From Odontocerum albicorne (Eukaryota; Arthropoda; Insecta; Trichoptera; Odontoceridae), in contig CATKWJ010000009.1 of NCBI GenBank assembly GCA_949825065.1, positions 534,472-598,471 of the forward strand: 64,000 bases of DNA. The letters are read 5' to 3'. Of the stretch, positions 10,610 to 20,651 are shown piece after piece. The first letter of the stretch is position 1. The number at the start of each line of letters is the position of its first letter. The notes under the pieces are model-generated. The model did no database searches, was not told where the DNA came from, and saw only the letters and a list, made by a program, of their open reading frames with translations. The translations under genes were made by a program, and so were the position numbers.

Positions 10610-10809
10610 TATGTTTTCAAATCTGGAGTTTGGGCCAAATCTGGAGAATACGGTGGGTGCAGACGCAATTCGAAGTTCAACTCATGCAATTTGGCCATCG
10701 TTACCATCAACTTGGTAACGATGGCCAAATTGAATGAGTTGAACTTCGAATTGCGTCTGCACCCACCGTATTCTCCAGATTTGGCCCAAACTCCAGATTT
10801 GAAAACATA
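10610..10809. repeat. 200-bp near-perfect hairpin from mariner transposase
   Basis: Bases 10,610-10,706 and 10,713-10,809 are reverse complements over 97 positions with one mismatch (gcaattt against ttcaattt). The loop is six bases, TCAACT. The arm encodes MAKLNELNFELRLHPPYSPD, the stretch leading to the third catalytic Asp of a mariner (DD34D) transposase. Transcription from either strand would give a long, nearly fully paired RNA stem of the kind processed by Dicer in insects. It is absent from the B units and repeated in A2. Confidence 0.85.
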
Positions 10810-10890
10810 CGGTGCATTGTCCTGATGAAAGAGAACTTTTTTCTTCTACATATGGGGCGGTTTTTTGCAATTCCTGCCTTCAAACGCTAT
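10810..10890 (-). mobile_element. Mariner DD34D transposase fragment
   Basis: On the minus strand this reads KKVLFHQDNAPY, the second catalytic Asp region of mariner transposases. In an intact gene it would be followed by the sequence now found in the far (left) arm of the hairpin. The right arm therefore looks like an inverted duplicate inserted into a minus-oriented mariner remnant. Confidence 0.7.
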
Positions 10891-12027
10891 GTAATATTAG
10901 CTATTGATGGTTTTTCCTTTTCAATCACTAAAACCACTGTAACTCAATTACACACTGTCGGAATGTCATGAAAGTTTGACACGTAACTTCTAAAGGCTGG
11001 TAGTAACTGAGAATGGTATGAATTTGTTATCTACCGGAGCAAATTTTTTATGGGGATAAAACGGAATTATTCTGTAAACAAATGCCAACATGCGTTTACA
11101 TCCATATAGAAGCCAAAAGCATGCCTGAAATAAAAACTTAAAAAAATAGCTTGACTCTGCTGCTTGGCGGAAACATCGCGGGTTTCAAACTCAAGCCTTT
11201 AGTAATTTATCAATCAGAAAACCCGCGAGCATTCAAAAATGTAAACAAGCACACACTGCCCGTGTACTGTCATTCCAATCAACAAACATGGATGACGAAG
11301 ACCCTATTTGAAGACTGATTCGTGAATTGTTTTATTCCTCAAGTTCATGAATATTGTGTGGAGAGTTAAATATTTTGATTCTGAAAAATAATAAAAAATG
11401 AAAGCTCATTAACGACAGTGGTGATGTACTGATTATAATAAGAACATAGAAAACCTTCTTTTGTTATGATATCATCACGCACTATAATTCATATGTGTAC
11501 CGAAATTATTGCATAAACTGACTTACGACCAGATCTACTTAAGACCTGTTTATCGGACCCAGTTGTGGTCATAAGTCGACAACTACCTGTAAATAATGTA
11601 ACTATAAAATCATTTCAAATTTCAACGGTTAAATAAGTAAAACACTCGCACTGACAACCCTGTATTAGAGACACATGTCCACTGTCATGCCAAACTTTTA
11701 GGTAAATCTTTGTAAACTGGAATATTATACTATTCATTCATCATCTCAATAGATGTCACTATATGTTCCATATTTTATATTATTCAAATTAGTAACTAAC
11801 TAGACATTGGCTAGAAACAAGCCTAAAGTTGAGCTATTTAACTCGTATATTTTGTATTGTTGGCTCCACGGGCACGTCGACAGAGAGCGAGTAAACTCAA
11901 TTAAGGCACCTAACCGGATAAATACGGATCGGTAGCATACATCTCTCCAACTTATGCAATATCTCCCCATTGCTATCCAAATAGCTTCATTGATATTTAT
12001 CAATCGGAGCATAACATATGGTCTTAC
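10891..12027. other. Spacer up to minus-strand exon 1, A1
   Basis: The first 500 bases are A-specific, with only a small inverted pair (CGCGGGTTT at 11,177 and AAACCCGCG at 11,219). From about 11,390 (gaaagctcattaacgacagt) the sequence is shared with B1 (25,860 on) and B2 (35,160 on), so 11,390 is the right edge of the A-specific insert. I see no coding signal. Confidence 0.5.
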
Positions 12028-12228
12028 TTGAGGTAATGGCACTGTCACTGAAATGTCTGGAATCTGCGCTGGTATCTCCTGCACATTCCTGCTTGATATC
12101 TGCCTCATGTATACTGATATCACACTTGGGAAACACTGCTGCGGTATCCCCATCTTCTGCCTTTTCTTCTTTCACCGTCACCTCTGCAATTACCTCGTGT
12201 TTCTGATAATCCATCCTCTCTCTGTCAC
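12028..12228 (-). CDS. Minus-strand exon 1 paralog, unit A1
   Basis: The ATG is at 12,214. The acceptor GTTTACAG lies upstream and a GTAAGA donor follows, leaving phase 1 as in plus-strand exon 1. The 62 codons read MDYQKHEVIAEVTVKEEKAE, then DGDTAAVFPKCDISIHEADI and KQECAGD. That is homologous to plus exon 1, including the VKEE and IKQE pair. A strong donor context (CCCG then GTAAGT at 12,473-12,468) lies about 245 bases upstream and probably ends a 5' non-coding exon. The gene converges on the plus gene. Its only downstream exon, at 9,402-9,660, is frameshifted, so whether a protein is made is unclear. Confidence 0.6.
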
Positions 12229-12473
12229 CTGTAAACGTTCACATATAAATATTACAGAATTCAGTTTATAATCATGCTTAACCCTTTGACAGGTGCAAGT
12301 ATAAAACTGCATTATGTTAAAGTTATGCTACAATGATAGCTTCCACGAGACACGAGTCCCGACAGCACAGCTATCCAGTATTGCAAGAGAGCCACACACT
12401 GTACAGTGAGACTGCGCCCGAATCGTCCTGCACATCCACGTGTTGTGTAGAACACCGAGGTGATACGACTTAC

Positions 12474-12560
12474 CGGGGAGTTTATGTATATTTAGTTTGA
12501 TACGTGAAATCGGAAAAAATATACCGCGAATGGAAACAAAATCTAATACCTTTAAGAGAG
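12474..12560 (-). promoter_or_regulatory. Putative 5' exon/promoter of minus-strand gene
   Basis: Read on the minus strand, a TATATTTT motif is followed about 50 bases later by AACTCCCCG and the donor GTAAGT. The arrangement is retained in A2 and B1, and in B2 with GTAAAT. It fits a short 5' non-coding exon. No transcript evidence is available from sequence alone. Confidence 0.3.
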
Positions 12561-13700
12561 TGTAATTTCGATTGAACATTCTATTCCATGGATTGAACCA
12601 GAAATTTTACTTAGATTTATCTATAGACGCAACTTGTCTTTCTATAATTGCAGAAGTGCAAGAATATAATATGAAGGGGTATACGCCAATACTAAAGTAC
12701 CTTTAAACAGAGCATAATCTTGGCTAAGTATTTATTTTCGGTATACGCTTTGATATATATTTATACTGACACTGGTTTTCTTCTTGAATAATGACAGTGA
12801 TATCTTATATATGAAGGAGTAATTGACTCTGGTCAAGTGATGAAAAATGTTATTTCTAAATATCGAGTTCTGGCCACAGACAAAACACAAAAGGTTTAAA
12901 ACTAGAGTATTTTATAAGACTTGTGCTCAAACTTATGGAGAATATTTAATTATCTCCGTGTACAATCTTTAAGGAAGACATTTATCTCATTTGTTATACG
13001 ATTCTGTAAAAAAATTATTGCGTAATGTCTTGTTCGTCGTATCGGAATTATTGAACTTCATTAACACTTCCTTCCCTGTGATGTGTAACTAGTACACATT
13101 GCTTCTAAAAACTTTAATATCTCTATAAATATAATAAATACTGGGTTCAGATTTAAGGTATTCCTCTGTAATACATTTACGCATTGAATGAAAGTATAAT
13201 ATTAATAATAATTAGCACTTATCGGCCACATTGGAGATATTGTGTGTTAATCAGGAATAAACTCACCGATACAATGAAACCAGTGTGTTTAGTACGTATA
13301 TTCATTCTAAAAAACCGCTATGGGTTAAGAAGCGACGCTTTTCTCGTCTCACTCTCACTCTAATTCGGTACATGGGAATGCAAAAAATAAAACCTTCGTT
13401 CGCTCGCTTCAGTAGATTTTGGGCATTCATTTGAGGTGTTCACTTCGCCTGTTTTGTGAACGTCGGCCGATGTTTTTTTTTCAGGTTTTTAGCAATTAAA
13501 TTTCAATTATTATCACTTTTGACTTCAAATTTAAGCGATTGGCGATGAATACGCTCATTTTTACATGTGTATTAAATACACAACACCGAAACGCGCGGAT
13601 TTTTTTAGCTTAGGAAGAGAAAGGTAAAGAGACATCTCCCCAATGTTTAACGAAGGCAACACATTTATGACTTGCCCGTAGGATGTTGTCGAAACCACAC
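12561..13700. other. Shared intergenic block, A1
   Basis: This block recurs in B1 (27,262-28,260), B2 (36,330-37,370) and A2. It contains minor relatives of the dispersed 60-bp repeat in reverse orientation near 12,670 and 12,790-12,840. No exon is recognised. TTAA at 12,552-12,555, just before it, is the empty site for the B1 MITE. Confidence 0.5.
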
Positions 13701-13702
13701 TT

Positions 13703-14150
13703 CATCACTTGACACTGGATTATACTCCTTCATATATAGGAGATCACGGTCATTATTTAAGAAGAAGAGAAGATAGAATTTGTGCATATGGAGCGAAACT
13801 GTCAGTCACGATTGCACTATGTGTTACTCCTTCATATATAGGAGTTCACGGCCATTATTCAAGAAGAGAAAGTTATTTCTGGACTAAACCGGAGTTAATA
13901 GCTTCAGGTCTCATTTACGTGTTTCCATAACCACTTGACATTGGCGTATTATATAAGAACAGTGGCCATTATCCAAGAAGAAGGTCTATATTGCATTACA
14001 TGATACTGGCGTATACTCCTTCATGGAAATGAGTTCTCATATATAATATTCAAGAAGAAGAAGATTCCATCTTTTGACACCGGTGTATACTCCTTCATAT
14101 ATAGGAGTTCGAACTACATGCACTATGAAGTTCACAGCTATTATTCAAGA
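13703..14150 (+). repeat. Cluster of dispersed 60-bp hairpin repeats, A1
   Basis: There are about five degenerate copies of one motif: CACTTGACACTGG, then TATACTCCTTCATATATAGG, AGTTCACGGCCATTATTCAA and GAAGAAG. ACTCCT and AGGAGT form a small stem in each copy. Read in one frame, several copies give TPSYIGVHGHYSRR. More copies, some inverted, lie at 14,865-15,260, 16,130-16,180 and 19,300-19,550. I do not recognise the family. Confidence 0.7.
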
Positions 14151-14159
14151 TGTACGTGT

Positions 14160-14500
14160 TTCCATTATACTTGAAACAATGTAGGACGTTTGAAAAAACT
14201 CTGTGACATTTGAAACGTAATTTCTCAAAGGGATGAGATAAAATCGTTTTTTTTTACAAATCGAATTGTTTTTTATAAATCGAAAAATTGTTTTCCTTTT
14301 AACTGACGTGTTAATTCGTAATTTTCATTATACTGACTTTCTAATGTATTGTATGGTTTGTATCTATCTTTAAATAGGCCAAGATCCACTATCAATTCAC
14401 ACTCATTACGATGATTTAATTTAATGTATAAAAAAAATCGAAAATCCAATTATCGTCCCCATCTTTAGCCAATACGAACTAATTATAGTGTTAATTCTTG
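14160..14500 (+). repeat. Intergenic segment inverted relative to 8,870-9,200
   Basis: This is the same segment as 37,830-38,130 in B2, and an inverted copy lies about 5 kb upstream in this unit. The pair could form a long stem or promote inversion of the interval between them, which contains the minus-strand exons. Confidence 0.55.
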
Positions 14501-14864
14501 TGTCAACTATATTTTTGTGCCATCAATGTTTATTGTAGAAGGGGCATTTTTTCGTTCAGTGATATAGGTTTTTCTCCGATAGAGAATTATTTGATGACAG
14601 GCAAAGACACATTTTTTACAGGAACTGTTTTCTTATTGACTTGCGGGCGAATAGCCATGGTACAATATTACAGTACAATGTACAATATTACAGTACAATG
14701 TACAGGGATCCCTCAAGTTATAAATCATAATTAAAAAAAAAACCTTATTTTGTAATTTTTGTTTTCAGTGCAACTTTATAATTTAATATTAACTTACATT
14801 AAGTGTGTTCTCTAGGTAAGATAAATTATTTATGTTAGCAATGTGCTAGTGTTTTTTGTTCTTG

Positions 14865-15260
14865 AATTATGGCCGTGAACTCCTGACGTATTTCATTTAT
14901 GAATGCTACTCTCTCTCTTTGAATAATGGCCGTGAACTCCTATACATGAAGGAGTATACGCCAGTGTCAAGTAATGTGCTACTCGGCTAGACAGCATGAA
15001 TTTGCGTCTATGGCTATTTTCTATGGAATATGCGTAACTTCATGAATCATGGCATTATTTGACACAGCTCCTTCGCTCAGCATTGTCGTGTATTCATGCA
15101 TATTTAGGAATTGACGAGCATTATTCGAGAAGAAGACACCACGTATTTTGCGTATACTCTAAACGTCGAAGGTCGTGGCTATTATTTAAGAAGATGAAGA
15201 CACCGCGCATACTCCATCAGATATAGGAGTGCATGGCCATTATTCAGGAAGAGGAGAGTG
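14865..15260. repeat. Dispersed 60-bp repeats in both orientations, A1
   Basis: Reverse-oriented copies (ttgaataatggccgtgaact, cctatacatgaaggagtata) at 14,865-14,985 face forward copies at 15,095-15,260 (gagcattattcgagaagaag, agatataggagtgcatggcc). Between 14,500 and 14,865 there is a short tandem TACAATATTACAG repeat at 14,660-14,705 and nothing else visible. Confidence 0.6.
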
Positions 15261-17071
15261 TTATTCCTGTCAATTAGGTATTGCTTTGAATCTTATTTAT
15301 TTTTCTATATTCCACTTTTTTCTTTTTCGCTAGTTGATTACGTTATCAATTGAGAGGTTCATTCTGACCGCTTCACGGTGATGTCTGCTTCACGATTATT
15401 TTGCAACGAACCTTAAGGAAAGAAAAAATATGTTCTATCAAAGAAAATGTCTATAAATGTGTAATGATAAATATCAGCAATGTTTAAATAAACAATTTCC
15501 ATAAGATGTAATAACAGAATCATGGTTCAGTAGCTTTGTCTGCGATAAAGAATTATTTAGTGACAGGTAAAGACATTGTTATTTATTGACTTGAATAGTC
15601 ATGGTACAATGTTTCAGTATTGTGGTTGGCAGAGAGATCAGGTCTTCACTTTATTCCTTTCCGTATTTGTTTTCTATCAGCTCTGTACATCTTATAATAT
15701 CTTGAACAATTGTGTACATTCGGCATGTTTTTTTACATCACACCTATTTAAAAAAAATGGTCTCGTTGAAAGTAATTTAAAAAAATGATGTCAAATTTAA
15801 ATGTGAAGTTGCGCCAAACTTGTGAATGATGGTTGTCAATACTTGAAGTATCTCAGCGATCCCTCATGTCATAAATCATTATTAAAACAAAAACAACTTT
15901 ATCATTTAATTTTTACTTGCACACATTTGATATTGGACTCTGACCTGAATAAAACTAATTATTAAATAATAAGTTTTATTCAGGAAGCAATCTACTATAT
16001 AGTGTTCCATCTATTAAGGCAATCGTGCTAGAGAGCGTGAATTTGAGTCTATGTTTTTTTCTTTGGAGTGTAACCGTCAAAATCACTTTACGATTGCCTA
16101 TATCCTTCATGTATATGATTTCTATATAGTATAGTTCACGGCAGATATAGGAATGCATGGCCATTATTCAGAAAGAATAGTGTTATTCCTGTCGAATTGA
16201 TCTGTCCATTAGGTATTGAAAACATGCGATTTATTTTGTCAATATTTTCGTTTTTGTGAGTTGATCATGTTATTGATTTAGAATTTCATTCTGACCGCCT
16301 CACGGTGATAGTATATCAGTGTGCGCTGCTTGATAAAGTGACATTTTGTGTTTTAAAAAGGCATACTTTTACCTCAGTTCATTTTGACAGTTGATCTGCT
16401 GGGATAGCGTTACATCAGTACAATAGAGGTTTTATACTTTTTTCCATAAAATATATTAGTTCTTTTACAATAAAATCAAGTTGTTTGGTTCAACTCTGCT
16501 TACTCTGTACGAAAAATTACATTTTTATGTTATTTAAAGATATCCTGTACAAATCAAACAAAAATATTTTTTCTCAAACATTTTCCATTTAAAATTAATT
16601 TTAATCAGTGAATAGCTGCATGGAGATCCTCTCTATGTTCAGGATGAGAGGACTAGATTGAATGAAAAAAATTGCTGTTCACTAATATCTTCCTTGCCAG
16701 ATTTTCTTTTTCTCCCATTACACAGAATTTACTTCTTTCTTGGGAATGCTGCGAGCTCTCTGAGTGGGGAAGACAATTTCCCCACGACAACTTTAGAAAT
16801 CCTTCCACACCAGATAACTTCTTCCTGTTTTAACTGTAACATCATTCAGCGAAAAGACACACAACACGCCTGTATAAATACAAATACTAACTACCTTTAT
16901 TCAATGGAAATGCAAACCCGCCCCACCGGTAGGCTGTCCACCACTCCTTGAGACTTGTTAATTGTCACTAAAAAAGTCAATTTCGACAATGACAACAAAT
17001 TTCTTTTCATTTGTTTTGATAAATGAAAAGAAATTTTGTTTAAGGAAAATTAATTATTCTAACATTGCAAG
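15261..17071. other. Unit tail block T1, A1
   Basis: No gene is recognised. The block contains a near-palindrome at 15,944-15,984 (CCTGAATAAAACT against AGTTTTATTCAGG) and a small hairpin near 17,000-17,035 (ttcttttcatttg/caaat-aaaagaa). It ends at cattgcaagta, the same end seen in the tail of B2 (38,900-39,725), which it resembles most. The DD82E transposon follows directly. Confidence 0.5.
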
Positions 17072-19129
17072 TAGAGTGGGTTTCACGATAGTTTGCACTG
17101 CTAGTCTAGGATGACCATATTTTAATTTATTTTGTAATATATTATTATATACTTTTAAATATTGTCTATCTGATATTTTCTATTCCAATAAAATACTTAC
17201 TTACCATAATAATAATAATTTAATATCAGATTGAAATATGTACTTAATGACAATAATGAAATCAATGGTCAATGTAAAATCAAATTATTTATTCAATATG
17301 CAAAGAAAACACAATTAACACTAATAAATACTATGACCAATTAACCGTCGCTATCGTCGCTTGAATTGATATGTATTAAAAATTGATTGAGATCAGTAAT
17401 ACTGTCCACAGCTACTTCATTTCCCCAGTATTTGAATTCCGTTTCCTGTACATGCCGTCAAACATTACTCCACTCGTCGCTCGAAATCAAAGAAACATTC
17501 TCTTTGACCAACCTTTCGACAGAATTCAACGTCATATCAGTGTTTCTAGAGCCCACATATCCCTTGATAGAAGCCCAAACCTTTTCTATTGAATTGAGAT
17601 CTGGATGGTAGGGTGGAAGCCGTAACACATCGTGTCCATTATTCTTAAATAACCTATCGATGGTATATTCCTTGAATACACTTTTGTGTCTTAAGATTAA
17701 CCGATATAATTCTGGCTTAAGCATTTCACTTGAAAAAGGGATACTCCTCTGAGTCAGCCATTGAATCATATCGGCCTTCTTGGAATTTGATGTTGGTGCA
17801 GGATTCATTACTTTATTATGGTATGAAGCATTATCAATTACCACCACAGATCTCGGTTCTAAGTTGGGAATAAGTTTTTCCGTAAGCCATTTCTGATAGT
17901 TGTTGTAGTTCATGTCATCATGGTAGTCTCCAGTTTTTTGATGAGATTTGTATATGAGTAGACCATTAGGTATGAAACCTTTTTCACTTCCAGCATGTAC
18001 AATAATGAAACGGGATCCCTTTGAAATGGGCTTTCGAAGTACCTCTTCAAATTCATCGCTCCATGCTCTCGATGGCACGTGGCTAGTATGAACATATGTT
18101 TCATCCGTGTACACGATTCTTCTACCTGCTTCTCGGTATTGTTTGACTGCCCTTAAATATGATATTCTTTTAAAAACTATGTCTGGTTTTTCCCTCAAAA
18201 TATTAAAATTGTCGCGCGTTGCATGCCAGCGAAATCCAATTTTTTTTATTATTCTTCTCAGGGTTGACTCAGATCCATTAAAAATAAGTGATTCTTGCAA
18301 CACTGGAAACAATTTTGGGATTGTAGGCAACATTTTTTCTTTAATGTGAAACTCATATATACACCTCCTTATTACACATTCATCAAAACTGTTTACATAT
18401 AATTTGTTTTGTCGATTTTTTGTTTTTTTTTGGAGACCTAATGGCATCTTCTTTACCGTTTTTGTTAAAGGAATATGTTATCGTTTTAATAGTTCTTGGT
18501 GATACCCCAGTTGCCATCGAAACTTCGTAAATAAGAATCATTCTCTGAAAAAAAGGAAAAAAATATTATTAAAACTTGATAATAAATGTTCGAACACAAA
18601 AACATAAACTATTTCATATAGCCGAAACTGATGATTATAGGAGTATATCTAATATGGCATAAATGAACATGGTCGCAAGCTACCATAAACTGGTATTGTA
18701 TTGTATTACTGGCAATTTAATTCAATACTTTTAAAAATAAATTGAACTAAAGTTTTTTTTTATTGTATGAGGTATTTATAAACTTTTAACTACTACCATA
18801 AGGTGATTCACTGAAGAATAAATAAAAGTCCTGAATATTTACCTCCTCACTAGTGTCCCGTCATCTCTTGATGTAATTATAAACATTCAAAACCACTTCT
18901 TTAGTTTGTCCGCACAATGCTCTTCTTTTTCCTAACTTCGTAACTTCAGACATTATAGTCACCGTATTTTCCGTCAAATAAACACTGCGCGCGCACGCTT
19001 TAAACGTCAAACGGAACCCATCCACCAACCACGGCATAGAAACTTACTAATACACTGACACATTTTGTATATTACGCATTAAACTTATCAATGTGTTAAA
19101 AAGGGCAAGGTATCCTGGCACGCACTATA
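17072..19129 (-). mobile_element. DD82E (Sailor-like) IS630-Tc1-mariner transposon, copy 1
   Basis: The element is bounded by TA at 17,072-17,073 and 19,128-19,129. Weakly matching ends (AGTGGGT against AGTGCGT on the opposite strand) suggest decayed terminal inverted repeats. The minus-strand transposase has Asp in VYTDETYV, Asp in VVVIDNASYH and Glu in DLNSIEKVWA, and I counted 82 residues between the last two. That spacing is the mark of the family described as Sailor (DD82E). Upstream (18,953-18,840) a first coding piece starts MSEVTKLGKRRALCGQ, and a spliceable gap leads to a helix-turn-helix-like stretch (VSMATGVSPRTIK). The copy is dead: it has a stop in the first piece, a frameshift in a poly-A run and a stop near the C-terminus. 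Confidence 0.75.
17458..18447 (-). pseudogene. DD82E transposase, main open frame, copy 1
   Basis: The open frame has 329 codons and covers most of the catalytic domain. The first Asp is near residue 115, the second near 205 and the Glu near 289. The start used here (MPLGLQKK) is an artefact of the upstream frameshift, since the true N-terminus lies in another frame. The stop replaces a Cys codon (TGC to TGA) that copy 2 retains, which costs about 40 C-terminal residues. Transposase activity is unlikely. Confidence 0.7.
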
Positions 19130-19858
19130 CCTGCAGCACACATTTGATCTTGGAATCTGACCTGAATAAAACTAATTATTTATGTAATCAATTTACTATA
19201 ATATAGTGTTCCATCTATTAAGGCAATCTGTGCTAGAAAGCAAGAATTTGAGTCTATGGTTTTTTCTATGGAATGTAACTGTCAAAATCATTTGACAATG
19301 GCGTATATCCTTCATATATAAGAGTTCACGGCCATTATTCAAGGAGAAGAACTATCAATAAAGCATCACTTGACACTGGCATATGTTCCTTCATATAAAG
19401 GAATTCACGGCCATTATTCAAGGTGAAGACGCCGCCTATCTGGCGAATACTCGATACCTCGCGTTCACGGCCAAGATGAAATCACTGCATATACTCCATC
19501 AGATATAGGATTGCATGGCCATTATTCAGAAAGAATAGTGTTATTCCTGTCGAATTGATCTGTCCATTAGGTATTGAAAATATACGATTTATTTTGTCAA
19601 TATTATTTCGTTTTAATGAGTTGATCATGTTATTGATTTAGAGGTTCATTCTGCCCGCTTCACGGTGATAGTATATCAGTGTGTGCTGCTTCGACAATGA
19701 TAAAAAATTTATTTGTAATTGTTTTGATAATCTGTTAAAGAAAAATAAATTATACTAACATTGCAAGTACCTACCTTGCGTTGTTACAATGTATAAAGCA
19801 CCATTAAGAAAGCAGACACCCTCAAGGGTTATCTAACTCTGTATTTCAAGTTGCTGTT
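19130..19858. other. Unit tail block T2, A1, with dispersed repeats
   Basis: This repeats the start of T1 (cacacatttgat at 15,911 and 19,137) and matches the B1 tail at 29,290-30,000. Copies of the 60-bp hairpin repeat lie at 19,300-19,540. No gene is visible. The block leads into the promoter of the B1 gene. Confidence 0.5.
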
Positions 19859-19896
19859 ATTGGCCAATAATAACATTACAAACTTAGTATATATAA
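19859..19896 (+). promoter_or_regulatory. CCAAT/TATA-like core promoter of ZNF gene B1
   Basis: The palindromic CCAAT motif ATTGGCCAAT at 19,859-19,868 is followed by TATATATAA at 19,888-19,896. The same pair with nearly the same spacing precedes exon 1 in B2, A2 and B3, while surrounding bases vary. Candidate donors of a non-coding exon follow (AAG/GTAGTG, AAG/GTACTA). The distance to the exon 1 acceptor is about 570 bases. Confidence 0.4.
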
Positions 19897-20467
19897 TTTG
19901 AGTGTTATGATAGGAAGGTAGTGGTTGTGACCATTAGATAAGGTACTACTCCGCATTCGCAAATGTTTTAAAGGTGTTTTTGCAATTTTTCAGGCCAGAC
20001 AAACTACAAAAACACCTTTGAAACTCTTCTGATATGTGACAGTAACACATTAAGCTTTAGATGTAGTGTAATGCATGTGTCTAGTGTTCATACAACGTTA
20101 TTAATATTTTTAAAAGATCTCTGGATAATAAATCTCCACACACCACTAGCAACTAAGATTATTATATTATTTTAAGTTACGGCATTAACTTTGTGGAGGT
20201 TTAAACATATTTTAATTTGTTTTATCAAACGCTGTTTATTCCATTTTATGTAATGGTATACCCCTACCGGTTTCAAGGTTTTCACCTCGTCATCAGGAGG
20301 AGCACAAGCAAGTCGTGTATTGTCAAATAACAAAGAAGATTATCAGGTCAGGAAAGGTTTCATTTACTAATATCGGGCATTGAATATAGTTTTATACTTT
20401 CCCACGTGAAAGAGAAATCGTATTATAAACTCATTATTAAACTATTGTGAATGTTTCCAGGTTATAG

Positions 20468-20651
20468 ATGGATCCTCAGCTACACAAAAGTGCAGATGTA
20501 ATGGTGAAAGAAGAAAAGGCAATAGATGGAGATACTGCAGCAGTGGTCACCCAGTATGATTTCAGTGTACATGAGGAAGATATCAAGCAGGAATGTGCGC
20601 AAGATATCAGCGCAGATACCAGACATGTTGTTGATAATCCCACCGACCCAA
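20468..20651 (+). CDS. ZNF gene B1, coding exon 1
   Basis: Same structure as the A1 exon: acceptor tttccag, ATG at 20,468, donor GTAAAC, phase 1. The peptide keeps VKEE and DIKQEC. It differs from the others in the middle (VVTQYDFSVHEED instead of VFPQYDISVHEAD), which suggests relaxed or changed constraint there. It joins in frame to exon 2 at 21,326. The intron (20,652-21,325) is about 320 bases shorter than in A1 and B2. Confidence 0.78.

Larger units (their letters stand above)
1..20114 (+). repeat. Unit A1: 20-kb copy of a segmental duplication
   Basis: This is the first copy of the long unit, and it recurs as A2 from 40,039. From 1 to about 14,655 every landmark sits exactly 40,038 bases from its partner, and I saw only about six substitutions by eye. 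Beyond that point small indels change the offset to between 40,075 and 40,084, and substitutions become more frequent. The unit holds a plus-strand ZNF gene, a decayed second ZNF module, a transposon-rich insert, minus-strand paralog exons, dispersed 60-bp repeats and a DD82E transposon. Its left end lies outside the window. Confidence 0.9.

Noticed and set aside
12018..12271. Plus-strand open frames over the minus-strand exon 1
   Set aside because: The minus strand carries the conserved KEE module with matching splice sites; the plus frames have no relatives except the same shadow in other units.
16658..16951. 97-codon open frame in the A1 tail block
   Set aside because: It is not kept open in the A2 or B2 copies of the same block and shows no motif.
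17383..17592. Plus-strand open frames at 17,383-17,611 and 18,107-18,349
   Set aside because: They are shadows of the minus-strand DD82E transposase, which has clear catalytic motifs.
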